Source: Paracoccidioides lutzii Pb01
Taxonomy: Eukaryota; Ascomycota; Eurotiomycetes; Onygenales; Ajellomycetaceae
Assembly: GCF_000150705.2 (NCBI RefSeq)
Contig: NW_015440989.1
Coordinates: 79,001 to 143,000 of the forward strand
Direction: 5' to 3'
Length of the DNA: 64,000 bases
The notes under the pieces were generated by a model. That model did not search any database, had not been told where the DNA came from, and saw only the letters and a program-made list of their open reading frames with translations. This document shows positions 31,918-44,685 of this stretch, one piece after another. A program made the position numbers and the translations under genes. Numbering within the stretch: position 1 is the stretch's first letter; each line of letters starts with the position of its first letter.

Positions 31918-32328
31918 AATTTTAAATTAATATATTAAAGTTTTGACAAAATTGAGATATCTTTAAAGAATTTAGTTAATTCTAGACTTTAATCTCATAG
32001 AGAATACATTTAAACTTAGTAATTTAATTGATTTCTACTTTAAATTATGTAGTTTATCTTTTATTTAAATTATTTTATTTAAATTATCATATATATGAGA
32101 AATTTAATTGAGAATTAAATTATAGTTCTAATTTTCCATTTCTTTAGCTTAAGTTAACTGAGAAAAAGTTATCATTTATATATTTGAATCTAAATTCAAG
32201 TAAATATAATAAAACTGAGTAATTGAATTTTCAATTATAGTTTAATTAATATATAGTTTGACTTTAATTAAGAAAAATCAAATATTAAATTTTATAGTTT
32301 AATTAATAAACTTTTTAAAGTCTGATAA
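31918..32328 (-). mobile_element. S element in reverse, gag-like internal part (continuation)
   Basis: The reverse complement matches 2000-1600, including the LNLNSS segment of the S gag-like frame, so this copy is the long form. It ends at the left TSD (GATAA) of Gy-B. Confidence 0.65.
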
Positions 32329-32652
32329 TATCACAGCTTTAATTTTTATATAGTTAAATAGATATTTAATTGTCAACTAAATAAATTATCTAAATAAGTA
32401 TTAATATGATTTTAAAAAAATAAATTCAGAGAAAACTCTATTTATATAGTTTTTTTTCTTAATGCAGTTGCTAGATAATTATTATATTTATATATTATTT
32501 ATATGCAAAGTAATTATGAAGTTGACTGCTATACTATTATCTATACAGTTGCAATTACTGATCATTTCAGCCTGTGTGATGATCAATCACCTCAACCTGT
32601 GATGATTACACTGTCAAGATGATTGAATATAAGCTCATTCTATATCATCATA
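32329..32652 (-). repeat. Gy-B 3' LTR, reverse (324 bp)
   Basis: It starts TATCACAGCTTTAA and ends ATCATCATA, with the polypurine tract (read in reverse as TTATCTCTCCTTGAAG) adjoining. Confidence 0.88.
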
Positions 32653-33307
32653 TTATCTCTCCTTGAAGTCTAAACATATTCTCATATTGATAAATTATCA
32701 TCTGCTTTATCTACTAGATAGTCATTCTTTTTTCAAGTCTTCAGTCATTTAGTTAATTATTTTGAGAGTTCTGCTTTCATTGAATTTGCAGCATAAAATT
32801 TTCTAATCAAATACAGTAATTTCTTTAAATTTTATACTGAATATCATGTTGAATCTTCATCAAATTCTAATTATTTTATCTAATATTGAAGCTTTTTATA
32901 AGAGACACAACTTGCTAAAATGTCTTCAACTTCTCACTTATTTTTTTTTTTTTTTTATCTTGACTGATTCTGATATTTTATTTATTTATTCTGATAAAGA
33001 ATTATTCACAGCTTTTCATAGCTTATTAGAAAAGAGTATTGAGTGAATTTTTATGCTACTTGATAGTATTAATTTGTAGCTGTTGTCAACTTTCTTAATG
33101 ATATTAAAAGAGTTTTTATTTTACTCTATGAGCTTTCTGCTGAGATATTGAATTCTATAGTTTTTAAGTGACAGAAAAATCTTATTTTCTATCTTAAAGT
33201 TTAACTTCTGATGATATTTGTTGATCTATAGTTTCATAATTTCTTGTATTTTTTTTATATTATCAGCTGTTAGCTTTCAAATTTTCTTCATTGAATAATA
33301 TGCTGCT

Positions 33308-35007
33308 TGTTACAGCATAGCTGTTTATATATAAATTAAAATTAATTCATCTCACTACATTCTAAAAGTTGATCTGTTCTGACTTTAATCATATTTGATT
33401 GCTCATGTTGATCTAACCTGATTCTTAATTATATCTGCTCTGAAGAATGATTTAATTTAATCCTCAACTACTATATATATTCAGCTGCTCATTCATTCTT
33501 CATTTTAATTCTCAGTTTAATATTCTCATCACAGTTGCCTAGTTAGATAGATGAATTAAAGCTGTTGTCTTATTATTATCCTGACTCTAATTGAGCTATA
33601 ACATAATACTAAACTCCTCTTTCTCAAAAAGCTCTAAAGATTGAGTAACAGCTCTATATTTATATATTTATATTTGTATGAGCTTCTTAGTAGTTATGAC
33701 TGTGCTGAATACTTAAATCTATATCTATATTTATATTTATATCTATGTTCATATCTGTGTCTATATGAGCTCTTCAGTGGTTGTGATCATACTGAGTACT
33801 CAAAATCTTTATTAAATTTTATCTTTCTTATTTTCATTTTGGAAGCTTCTTTTGCTGTTCTTTACCAGAAATTTGAAAATGCTATCAAAGAGCTTCATCA
33901 AAATCAATAGCTCTCAATCTCAATTTCAATTCTAATCTATCTGAAGCCCTCTCTGTCAGACCTTAATTGAATTTCTGGCAGTCTATATTGCTAAGTTTGA
34001 ATGCATTCTCTATGAAGTCAGAGCTTAGGATTGGTTGAATTTTTCAAATATATGTCAATTCCACTAAGGCCTCAGTACATCAATTTGAAATTATTTAACT
34101 AAATCTCCTTCAGATCTATAAGAAATTCCTATATATTATCCTGTAATTAGCTTCTAATTCCTTTTATCTATTCTTGTCACATACTTCTCAGCTGATATAG
34201 TTGAATGCCTGACTCACTTTAATCACTTCAATAGTCTAACTCATTCAAATCACTCAACAGCCTAGCTCACTTTGATCACCATGATCACCTTAATCACTAT
34301 GAATATCATAACCCTATGAATCTCAATCAGATTCAAGTTAATGCTCTTGATCTTCCAGATGATTTCTCATTATGTGCTCTGTCAATTTCACCCTCTCAAT
34401 AGGAAAAAATTCTATCAAAATAGCTGTTGCATATACTGTGAATTTTATAATTATTGAATTAAAGACTGTTATTTCTATTCACATTCTCCTAAGCTCTATT
34501 GCTGTCAAACTTTCAAAATAATTCCAGCCTCTAGACAAGGATTTGATGATGATTCTGATGTTAATGAGATATGGAAAGAAATCTATAAGAATCTGATAAA
34601 GGATAGTTAAGGTAGTTAGTCTACTAATAAGCTTAGTGAATTCTCATTTTTCTCTTTTCTTGCTTCTAATGTAGCTGCTTGAGAGCAAACACTCTTTTAA
34701 ATCAGGGGGTAATATTACAATATAGCTGCTTGTATATAAATTAAAATTAATCTGCTTTACTATACTCTAAAAATTGATCTATTCTGACTTTAACTATATT
34801 TGATTGCTCATATTGATCTGATCTGATCCTTAATCATATCTGCTTCAAAGGTTGATTCAATCTAATCCTCAATCATCTATATATTCAGCTGCTCATTTAT
34901 TCTTCATTCTAATCTTCAATTTAGTATTCTCGTCGCAGCTGTCTAGTTAGATAGATGAATTGAAGCTGTTGTCTTGTTATCATTCTGACTCTAATTGAGT
35001 CATGACA
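33308..35007 (+). mobile_element. S element, short form, complete with TSD CTGCT
   Basis: 1700 bp: LTR 33308-33603, internal region 33604-34712 and LTR 34713-35007, flanked by CTGCT at 33303-33307 and 35008-35012. The polypurine tract AAATCAGGGGG is well preserved. The internal region has a duplicated TATATC-tract unit (33641-33800), the truncated gag-like frame and the hydrophobic frame (about 34370-34620). It inserted into Gy-B integrase, so it is the youngest layer of this nest. Confidence 0.92.
33641..33800 (+). repeat. TATATC-type tract with tandem ~110-bp unit in S element
   Basis: Two units each hold a TATATTTATATC-like run followed by a GAGCTTCTTAGTAGTTATGA-like segment and a CTGAATACTTAAA-like segment. 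Equivalent single or double units lie at 23940-24030, 61170-61330 and, reversed, 56750-56870. Confidence 0.75.
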
Positions 35008-36724
35008 CTGCTGAGTATCATCTCATTTGAGCTTCTGTTCTTTAGATAATATCCTTAGCAGTGACTTTCAATCAAAGAACATTTGAGATTCATATCTATA
35101 AGCAGTTAGAAAGAGTATTATCTCAGTTGATTTATTTATCAGAAATTCAGCTGCATAGTTTATCATTAGCAGTCACTTATTTCAATTGTTTTAATAGTAG
35201 TTTATATATAAGTGAAGTTTGATCATTAGATATTGATTGACAATCTCAGTCTAATTAATCATCTGTTTGCATATGATGAGCTAATAAAAGCTTCAACTTA
35301 ACTCTTAATTATCTGATGAAATCATCTCAGAAGTCTGAGATGAATTGTGATTTACAGTTTGACATGATTGAATCTGATGCTTTATAATATTTATAATAGC
35401 ATTTCAAGAATAGTTTTATCAGCTCTTTAATATCTATCTTTCCTGTGATAAAAATAGATATAGACTTTTTGCTTAGTCAACAGATAAATATCAATATTAT
35501 ATTATAGTCTTTTTTTATTATAAAATTATTCATAAGGTTTATTGAAATATATTATTAAGCTCTGCTGAGAATTAATAGTGACTTCAACAGCTTTAAAGTT
35601 TTATCATAGAAGATCTTCATTTATTAGCATATCAGACAATTATTCATATACTGATTGATATTCTTGATTCAGTTATTTCAGTAGTATTTTGTCTTCACTA
35701 GCAAGTACAGCTTTCTTTTTTCAGAATATACTATTGATAACTGCTCATGAATCATCTATAAAAGATATGTCAAAAGAGTAGAGTTTTTCCCAATTGATAT
35801 TATTAAAGATTCTTCAAAATAAAAAAGTTTATCTATCAGCTCTCAGTACTATTATCTCTGTTGTACTTTTTTACATTATGATCTTAGTGATTTTATCTCT
35901 TTGTTTCTTATCTTAACTTTATCAAAAATATATATATCTGTGTTTAGAGTATTGATCTCAATAAATTTATTAATGATCTTTGAGTTCAATCTTTTTGACT
36001 TGAGAAATAATTGTATCTGAGTGCTTTTGTCATTTTTCTAAATCTTCAGCTGACTTAATATGTCTGTTAATATATTTTGACACTCAGACTAATACTGAAT
36101 TAGAAACTAAAATTGAGAGAAGAACTCTGCTCAGCGTGCGTATCAGACATTGAGATTTTTAATTATCATGAAGTACTTAAAAGTTTAATGATCAGTTAAA
36201 ATCTTGAATCTCTCTGTTCTCTGAAGATTTTTCAGTTCAACATATCTTTCTATCAATACTTTTACAATTACTAGTATCTTCTTATCATGAATTTTATAGT
36301 TTTTCTCTGCTTCACTTATTGAAACTGAGTAGAAAACAATTGAATGTCACTATTTGTCCTTATACAACTGAGATGGAACATCACCTATAGCATCATCTGA
36401 AGCATTCATCTTCACTTAAATCTTTTGATTTAAGTCATAATAATGAAGCACTGAGGCTTTAAATAAAGCTCTCTTCATTTAATTAAAGACATACTAACAA
36501 ATTTTATTTCATTTAAAAGATTAATTTTTCTGAGTGAGCTTAAACAGTGACTTCACAATTCAACTATATTTTTTGACAAAATACTGGTAAAAGTTGCAAA
36601 ATCTCAAGGAGAATTGAACTCTCTTGACTGTACTAAACACTGTTTATTATGATATCACTGTAATTTTTTCTAAGTTCACTTTAATCTCTTGATCAGTAAT
36701 AATAAAACTCAAGTATTTTATCTG

Positions 36725-37042
36725 TTAAATATAAAACTCATATTTTGAAATACTTATTTGTAATTTAGCTTCTTGAAACCTAGTCAATATCTTTTTGATA
36801 TACTTTTTATGTTCTTTTAAAATTTTGCTGTAGATAAATAGATCATTCACAAAAGCAGTCATAAATTGATTCAAATAGTCAAAGAAGATAGTATTAATGA
36901 AATACTGAAAGATTACTGAGTTATTACTTAGATCAAAAAGTGTAATCTTATACTTGTAGATCTCATAATATATTCTAAAAGCAGTCAAATCTTCAGTTTT
37001 AAAGTACATGTATATCTGATAAAAATCTTGACAAATGTTCAA
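36725..37042 (-). pseudogene. Gy-B RT catalytic region (nested copy)
   Basis: An open 105-codon stretch contains AFVNDLFIYSKILKEH, with the catalytic box as FVND rather than xxDD, preceded by the KITLFDLSNNSVIFQ region and followed by the palm/thumb segment. The first catalytic Asp is lost by GAT-to-AAT change; the other Gy-B copy has lost both. Confidence 0.8.
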
Positions 37043-37925
37043 TTTGGTAAAGAACTTAGTCTTATTTAGCTGCTTAATGAGCTTATTAACTAGTAGAATT
37101 GAATATCAATTCTTCTTTGAGATTATATTAAACTGATGATAATTCACATAAAACCTCAGTTTACGCACTGTATGAGCTATAAGAATTAAAAATGCAAATG
37201 AAAAAGTCACTAATGAAATAAAACTCTTATTTAAATTAGTCTCAAGATACTGCTGACTGTCTCAAGTTCTTTTAAGCTCATTTAATATAATAATATATGA
37301 CTAATATTTTTATTTGAATTAGCTCTCTTTTCAAACTCAATCTTTATAGTTTACTTTCTTTTAAAAGAGTAATAATTGATCAGAGATAGTTTTTAAAAAA
37401 TTATTATAGAATTTCTTGTAGTTCTTCAGCAGCTATTTATTAATTATTTCTTTATTTTTTAATTTTATATCAATAATAATCTTTTTCTTCTCAATAATTT
37501 TATCTATTTCATAAAAACTTGAAATAAAGATCTCTAATATTTTACTTCTTTTATGATAATAAAAGATTATGATTTTAATAAATATTTCTTTACTGCTTGT
37601 TCAATTCATTTCTTCATTAAGCTCTCACAGATTTTTTTACAACTTTCTATTTAAATTTCTCATTAATAAGTCTATTGTAACAGTTTATATTTTATTATTA
37701 CTCTGACTTTACTACTGATATTTTTAGCATCTTTTTTGAAATTATTATATTATATTTTTCTAATATTCTATTCTCAATTGTCTACATACTTGATCAAATT
37801 AGATATTAATTATTTATATATAGTCATATTTTCTGCTTTACTAGTCAGAATTATTCTAGAATTATATCAGTGCTTCTCAGATCTATCATTAATATTAATG
37901 TATTGAGAAATCTTTATTTATCTAC

Positions 37926-38201
37926 TTATAAATATAAAGAGATGACTTCTGTGATTAAAATTTCTCTTTGATTATTGAATTTCACAACTGAGTAGTCTTT
38001 TATCAACTTTTCAGAGTTTGTCTCTAAGGCTTTAACACATTTGTATACAAAGCTTGTGTTGGTAAAAATACAGCAATTTGCTTTAGAATTCACTAGTGCT
38101 CTTGTAGAAATAGTATATTTATTAAAAACTACTTTGATATATACAGTAAAAAGATTTTTACTCATCAACTGATTCACATTCAAAGTTTCTAGTGCAACCA
38201 A
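37926..38201 (-). pseudogene. Gy-B aspartic protease (nested copy)
   Basis: An open 91-codon stretch with ALVNSKANCCIF where the family has a D-S-G triad (compare ALVDSGVNCCIF in the copy at 4797-5012). Active-site Asp and Gly are both changed, so it is inactive. Confidence 0.75.
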
Positions 38202-39447
38202 CTATTTTAATTAAGAAGAAAATTTTTTTTAGACTTAATATTTTTCTGACTTGATAACAGCAGTCTCAATATTCACTTTTTTCAGTTTTATCTCTTGCTT
38301 ATATGAGTAATTTCATGCTATATGATCTTTACTTCAGCAATTGAAGTATTTTATATTCTTTTTTCAATTTTTATTCTTCAGTCTATTCTCAGTTGTCTGT
38401 GCTGACATGATTGAAGTCAATTTGTGATTCTAAATTGAGAGAATTCTCTTATGACTAAGCAGTCATCAGTTGTTTTGACTAGACATGTCTTTAAAATAGT
38501 GAGCACTTCTTGAACCTTATAAAAGATGCTGCAATTGATGTAGACTGCTGCAACTAACTATGTATTGAAGATCAAAAAAATTTTTATAAAGAAATTTTGC
38601 TTTATAATCTTTCTTATGAACTTGAGCTTTATTAGTCAAATACAAGAATTTAATCATAAATATATAATAGTCATCTTCATTTCTTATTATTAGTCATTAA
38701 TATTCTATCTTTGCATTTTCAAGCTTATTGACATTCTCATATATTCTCTATATATACTTGAACAGTTTCTCAGCTATTTCAAACTTCTTAGAATAATCTT
38801 TCTTCATTTTTGAAGCTAAGTATCTAATAGCTTCATCATTGATTTAATTTTTAATATAAACAATACAGCTTTCTTTAGTTGAAAAGTGATTCACATTGAC
38901 AGCTAGCTTGTATTTCATTCAAAAGAGTCAGTTTTCAAATACTAGTTTTTTCTCATTAGTGAGATGCTTAGAATTATTGAGTTTGACTGATCATTGCATC
39001 TGTTGAGTGTTCATCAGTTTGATTTGAAAGGCTGTATAGTTCACAATCTGCTATAAGATATTTTATTTCTCTATCAAGCTGTTTACTTGCTGATCAAGTT
39101 ATCTTACTTGCTTTCTCTACTCATCTCATTCTGCTCTAACTCTTTCTAAAATACCTATTGTCTCATTTATAAGGCCAGTAATCTTTTGATATATCTGATC
39201 TGAGTCCTTCTCAATTGCTACAAGAAATTATTTCTTTAATATAAAATTTCTTGATTTTATGTTTCTTTCAGTCAAAGTCGTTATATATTAATCTGATTTT
39301 TATAGACTGTTAAATTCTCTAACTACTTCTGACATTTTAACAGTCTTATCATAGGTTCAAAAACAAAAGTAGATAATAATTCTCAAAGGTTTTTCAACTA
39401 TAAAATTACTTTAAAAAGGGCAAGAAAAGTATTTAATATTAGTATTA

Positions 39448-39739
39448 TATCATAGCTTCAATTTAAGTGCAGTTGAACAGGTGTTTAATTGCTAATTAAA
39501 TAAACTATTTGAGTAAATACTAAGATAATTTCAAAAAAATGAGTTCAAAGACTCTATTTATATAGTCTTTTTCTTAATGCAGTTACTGAACAATTATTAT
39601 ATTCATATATTATTTGTATATAAAGTAATTATGAGATTAGCTGCTATATCATTATCTAGACAGTTGCAATTATCAATCACCTCAGCCTGTAATAAATATA
39701 TTAAGAAGATTAGACATAAGTTTGTTCTACATCATCACA
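39448..39739 (-). repeat. Gy-B 5' LTR, reverse (292 bp)
   Basis: It starts TATCATAGCTTCAA and ends ACATCATCACA, followed by the TSD GATAA. Confidence 0.88.
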
Positions 39740-39744
39740 GATAA

Positions 39745-40044
39745 GAGCTTTAAGTGAAATTAAAATCAAAACCTATTTAAAGTAGTTTAAAAAAATTAAT
39801 ATTCAATTTATAGTTATTAATTTTAACTGTAATACTTTTGAATAGCACTCTCAATTTCTTGATGAAGAACAATAAGAGAAGTTTTTATAATGAAAATTAA
39901 AATAATAAAAAAATTAAAAATTAATAAGAGTTTCTGAGTATTCAGCATTGTCATAATTATTGAAAGGTTTATATAAATATGAATATAGAAATTTACTATT
40001 CAATTTTTATAGTTTTTTAAAAAATAGAACTTTAATATTATATT
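39745..40044 (-). mobile_element. S element in reverse, 5' internal part (continuation of 25487 copy)
   Basis: The reverse complement matches the TATATC-tract region and the start of the S internal sequence (TAATATTAAAG near 40034). The expected reverse 5' LTR does not follow; unrelated sequence begins at about 40045. Confidence 0.6.
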
Positions 40045-40268
40045 ACAGCATTTAACAATCTTTTAATAAAAGATACATTTATATTTTCAAGTTTGATTCA
40101 GTCTCTTTTTCAACTTAAATAAAACAAGTAATAAAGCAAAATTAAATAAATCAAAATGAAACAAAATAAAACAACAATCTAATACAAAAGAAATCTTAAT
40201 GAAAGTATTATTGAAAATATTCTCATCTTTTTTATAGATTAAATATCAAATTCATTTGATATTGAATT

Positions 40269-40502
40269 TTATTTTCTAGAGACAATTTTTTTTTCTCTAT
40301 AAACTAACTCAATTAAAAACTTTCTTTCTAATTTAGTGTTAAACAGAAAGATCTTATTTAATTGATTAATTGAGTGTTTTTCTTTCAATTTCTTTCTTAT
40401 CTCATTGTTTAATGAGTAATTCAACAGTATATGATCTGAATTTTCAACTATATCATAGAAATCACATCTATCAGAGTTCAAAGAATCTTTAAAATTTTTC
40501 AT
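40269..40502 (-). pseudogene. LINE C-terminal Cys/His region
   Basis: An open 77-codon stretch with CDFYDIVENSDHILLN, resembling the C-x(n)-E-x(n)-H-x-L-L-x-C signature after RNase H in Tad1-like LINEs. The last Cys reads Asn or Tyr here. It follows RNase H on the same strand. Confidence 0.65.
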
Positions 40503-40779
40503 ATATGATTTAAAAAAGTAACTATGTTCAAGTTTTAATTATATTATAAAGGAGAATATATTCTTTCTGCATTTAATTAATGTATATTTTCACTTTGATT
40601 TCATTTCATATCTTGCATATTGAGTGCTTTTCTTCTCTTTTTCTCAGATCTTTGTTTATTTATCAAGATATGATTCTTTAATCTTTCTTTTAATATATGA
40701 TCAGAATATAATTCTTTAAGTCATTTTCTAAGTTTCAGTTTCAATCTTTGCTGCTAAATCTGCTTTTTCATTTTCTAGA

Positions 40780-41130
40780 ATATCTATATACGCAGGTACT
40801 CAAGGTAAGTGAATCTGAATATTTTTATTTTTAATCTTAATTCTTTTCACTGTTCTTTGAATTAATTTAAATTTATCTGATCATTTTGAATTTCATATTT
40901 CTGAAGTCTTTTCAATGCTGTTTGACTATCTGAAAATATCTAAATATTATCAATATTTGCTTTCTGAGAGATCATTTTATGAGCTATTATAAAAGTCTTT
41001 TAAATTGTAAATAAGTGTTAAAGACTTCATACTCTTTTTCTAGATTATATGAAAACATCTTATACTCTGAATCTGATTTAAAATATTTAACTGCTATCAG
41101 CTCTCAAATGTCCTTATTCACTTTTGGAAT
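40780..41130 (-). pseudogene. LINE RNase H domain
   Basis: The reverse frame reads MFSYNLEKEYEVF and then IFSDSQTALKRLQKYE (with one stop), matching the RNase H pattern of an acidic residue in the first helix and a DSQ motif. Confidence 0.6.
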
Positions 41131-42033
41131 CATCTGAGTATATCAGTAATGAGTTCTTTTCATTTATTTTTAGAAGTTTTTGAATATGTGCAGTTTTTTC
41201 CTCTTTTTTTGACAGTTCACTAATAGTAATATCTATTAATGATCTTAGATTTTTCTTTCAAGAATAGAGCTCATTGTGATTTATACTTTCCATATTTAAG
41301 CTTAATAATTGATTTTTAATCATAGCACATATTCTATACATCTGAGAAGATAATACCTTCTTTAAATTACTAGAGTATTCATTTCAATCTAGAAATCTTT
41401 CTCTATTTAAATCTTTTCCATATATATCTGGGGGATATGAAGTAGATACTCTTATTTGAATTGAATGATTTGCATTTATTTTCATGATTCTTAGAGCATA
41501 ATTCATACAACTTTTATCAAATCTAATAACTGATAATGGAATCAATACCTCTATTTCTATAGCTCTAACTGGAGATGTTTTAAAAGCTTCTAGAATTCTT
41601 CTTAAAGCTTTATTTTATAACAGTTGATATTGATTTATAAAGCTCTTTTGCTCTTTTCATCAAATTTCTACTGCATGGTCTGATACAGAAGCTGTACAAG
41701 CTATATATAATGGTCTCATAGTTTCAAAAGATAAATCTCTTTTTGTATTAGAAAGTCTAATAATACTATTCAAATTTCTCTTAGCCTGAGCAATTCTTTT
41801 TTGAATATAAACTTTAACGTTGAGCTTTGAGTCTAATCATACTCTCAGTCATCTCACAGAAGTTTTTGATTTTATAACTTTATCTTGAAGACTGATAGTT
41901 TTTTCTCTTGTTCATTTTTTTTTTCGCATAAAAATAAATCAATTCAGTTTTATTCATGTCAAATTGAATAAGATTTTTGCTTTCTTTTTTAAATATTTTT
42001 CTTTGCAGCTCTCTCTATATTATTATAATTTTC

Positions 42034-42243
42034 CTATATAGATTTAGAACTAGTAATAAAATTAATATTATCAACATAGCTGAGAGTTCTTACTATATAT
42101 ATATATTTATTCTTAAATAAATTAGGTGTATAAATAGCAAAAAAAATAGATAAGACTAAAGATTCTTGAGAAATTCCTATTTCAATAGAGAGTTTTTCTT
42201 GTTTCATTGCATCAATGAGAAACTGAATGCTTCTTTTTATCAT
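42034..42243 (-). pseudogene. LINE reverse transcriptase catalytic region
   Basis: An open 69-codon stretch with LSIEIGISQESLVLSIFFA (family GIPQGSPLSPxLFxxY) followed by LSYVDNINFI, where the family has YxDD. One catalytic Asp is Asn. The surrounding RT frame is broken by stops. Confidence 0.85.
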
Positions 42244-43389
42244 AAAACAAATGACTCATTTTATTAGAGACCCTGATAACTTTAGCTCTTGCATAATTGA
42301 AATCATTTTATTTCTTGAAACATGATTAAAAGCATTTTTTATATCAATAAATGCAGCAGTTGAAATCAGACCATCATTTTTAGCTATTTGAATATCATGA
42401 ATAGCTGATAGAACTGCATTTATAGCTGAATTTAATTTTCTGCTATCTATTTGATTATTATATAGTAAATTAGTAGTAGTAGCTAGATATGACAGTCTAA
42501 AGCTAATAATTTTTTTTCAAATCTTTCCTAAACAGTTCAATAGAGATATGACTCTATAGAATTTAGAAATTGATAAATTTCTATTAGACTTTGCTAGAAT
42601 AACTCCTGCTGCCTCTCTTCAACATACTGAATGATATTCATATTTCATCAAGAAGAATAATGCAAAAAGTTCTTCTTTAGCTCAAATTACACTTTTTGTA
42701 TTATAAAGTGATTTATAAAGTCAGGTCCAGCTGCTGTTTTCATAGATCTAGTGAAAATAGCTGTTTCTAGCTCATCTTTTATTAAGTCAGATCACTTCCA
42801 CTTTGTTCTATCATCATGATATTTATTTATAGGAATGTATTTCTCAGATTCTATTGACTTTGAAAATAGAACTTTTGTAAATACTTGACATTTTTCTTGA
42901 AATGTATTAGCAGTATAATCTGGATTTTGATATTCATATTTTAATGTGGAAAGCTTTACTATTTCTCTAGATTTTTGTTAGTTAAAAGAAATAAAAATAT
43001 TTTTATTTCTGTATTTTCAAGAAAATCATTTCAGCATTTCAGTTTTTACCCTTTTGATACTAAAAAAGTAGATGTTTTTGATGTCTTTATATGTGTTCAC
43101 AGATATCAACTTTTCTTTCTAATCTTTTCTAGTTTTAGCTTGTTCTTTGTATTTATTAATCAATCAGAGTTTCAGATCATCAGAATTTTGAGTAGTTTGA
43201 TTGATTCTTTTTGAATATATTATCTTTAATACTTGATAATATAATATTAGTTATTAATACTATTTTATTCTCTAATATAGACTCTGATAATTTAGCATTA
43301 ATATCTCATGAAAGCTTTTCTTGATTTTTTTCTCTCAAGACTTTTTTTGTGATTTATGTATGACCTCTGTTCATTGAGCTTTTCAAAGT

Positions 43390-43990
43390 TATATTGATTA
43401 GATAATAATAGATCTAACTTCATTATTATCATCTAATTATATATTGAATTGAACAACTTCATGATCTAATTCTGATACTTCTTCAAAATTAATAAATCAA
43501 TTCCACACTCTTTTCTCATATAGTTCTTTAGATAAAAAGGTTATATCTATTATTGACTTTTTTAATAGATTTTGTTTATAGTATGTTTCTTTGTCAAATT
43601 CTTTAATTAATTCAAATTCTTTCAAGATCAATCAATCTATCAATTTGTCTGCTCTTATAGACTGAGTGTAGTCATCATTTCATCATGAGTGATGAGTATT
43701 AAAATCTTCACTTATAATTGATCTTTTATTTACTGATAAGTCAAGAAGAGCTAGCTCTATTCACTGTTCAGCTACTATCATTTTTCTGTAAAGATTTCTC
43801 ATTAAAGATATTAACTAGCTGAATAGATTCAATTTGATTAAATTTATTTGTAATATCATCAACCAGAATATCAGAATATGAAATCATGTCATATCACAAA
43901 TTGAATTGAAATCTTGAACTTTTTCTAGAACTTAATTATTCTAGATTTAACTTGAGTTTTCTCTGATAAATAATAATAGTTGTTAGAATG
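43390..43990 (-). pseudogene. LINE AP-type endonuclease region
   Basis: The reverse frame near 43690 reads EDFNTHHS followed by stops at expected Trp codons, matching the G-D-F-N-x-H-x-x-W box of EEP endonucleases. Near 43465 an SELDHEVVQFNI segment is the SDHxxV-like end of the domain. Confidence 0.65.
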
Positions 43991-44685
43991 TGAAATTTGA
44001 AATTGATGTTCAGTATCTAGATTTCTTTTTTGTATTAGAATGAAATCAATTTTCTGAACAAAAGCTGTATTTAGACAACAATGAATAGGAAGGAATATCA
44101 CTTCTTCCTACATTATTTTGTAAAATTGTAATTTTAGAAGAGAATTTTTAATTTTTTTATTTTTTTTTTTAATTGTAATAAACATTCAAATAACTATATA
44201 AACAAAAATTTCTCTTTTTAGCATTGTAATTCACTATTATTAGTGATTACAACAGTTTTCATAGAAATCAATTTCTGAGATCTAAATTTAATTGTTCTTG
44301 TAGGAGTAGTTGAATTGACAGTCTGTTTTATTTTTACTAGAGACTTACTTTCTGATGATCTCTCTCTACTTGAGAATTTCTTCTTTTAGATCTACTTCTT
44401 GACTGAGAATTTGCTTTATTCTTATTAGAGACTGTTTTATCTCTTCAATTCTCTTTTGAAACTTCACCTCTTTTATTCTTTGAATAGAAAGAGCAAATTG
44501 AAGCTGTTGATGTGTGATTTTCCTTGCAACTCTTGCACTTAATTGTGATGTGAGATCATGATTTGCTCTTCACAGCTATGAAAAGTGATGAGATTTTTGT
44601 CTGTTTTGAAGACTTAGTTACAATCAATACTAATTCTACTTCTTTCTTTTGTCTAATGTCAGATTTGCTTAGTCAGATGAGATTG

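Larger units (their letters stand above)
32329..39739 (-). mobile_element. Ty3/Gypsy element Gy-B, structurally complete with TSD GATAA, carrying a nested S element
   Basis: Reverse orientation. 3' LTR 32329-32652, chromodomain (about 32653-32840), integrase C half (to 33302), nested S element (33308-35007), integrase core (35013-36100), RNase H (36100-36560), RT (36560-37560), protease (37926-38201), gag (38250-39440) and 5' LTR 39448-39739. GATAA lies at 32324-32328 and 39740-39744. Without the S element and its TSD copy it is about 5.7 kb. All domains carry stops. It shows the normal order of the family against which the 2109-13893 copy is rearranged. Confidence 0.92.
40269..44684 (-). mobile_element. 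LINE-type retrotransposon, reverse copy (ORF1, EN, RT, RNase H), decayed
   Basis: On the minus strand the order is ORF1 with Cys/His knuckles (about 44684-44160), AP-type endonuclease (about 43990-43390), RT (about 42990-41900), RNase H (about 41130-40780) and a C-terminal Cys/His tail (40502-40269). This order, with RNase H after RT, resembles Tad1/I-type LINEs of fungi. The 5' part is cut off at 44684 by Co-C. A second, forward copy at 57421-64000 is homologous. 40045-40268 may include its 3' end. Confidence 0.8.

Noticed and set aside
33641..33910. Tyr/Leu-rich 89-codon frame as a possible membrane protein
   Set aside because: Most of it is translation of the TATATC-type tract; only the last ~25 codons correspond to the S gag-like frame.
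42975..43214. Plus-strand Phe/Ser-rich open frame
   Set aside because: It lies antisense to the reverse LINE RT/EN region and its composition reflects T-rich DNA.
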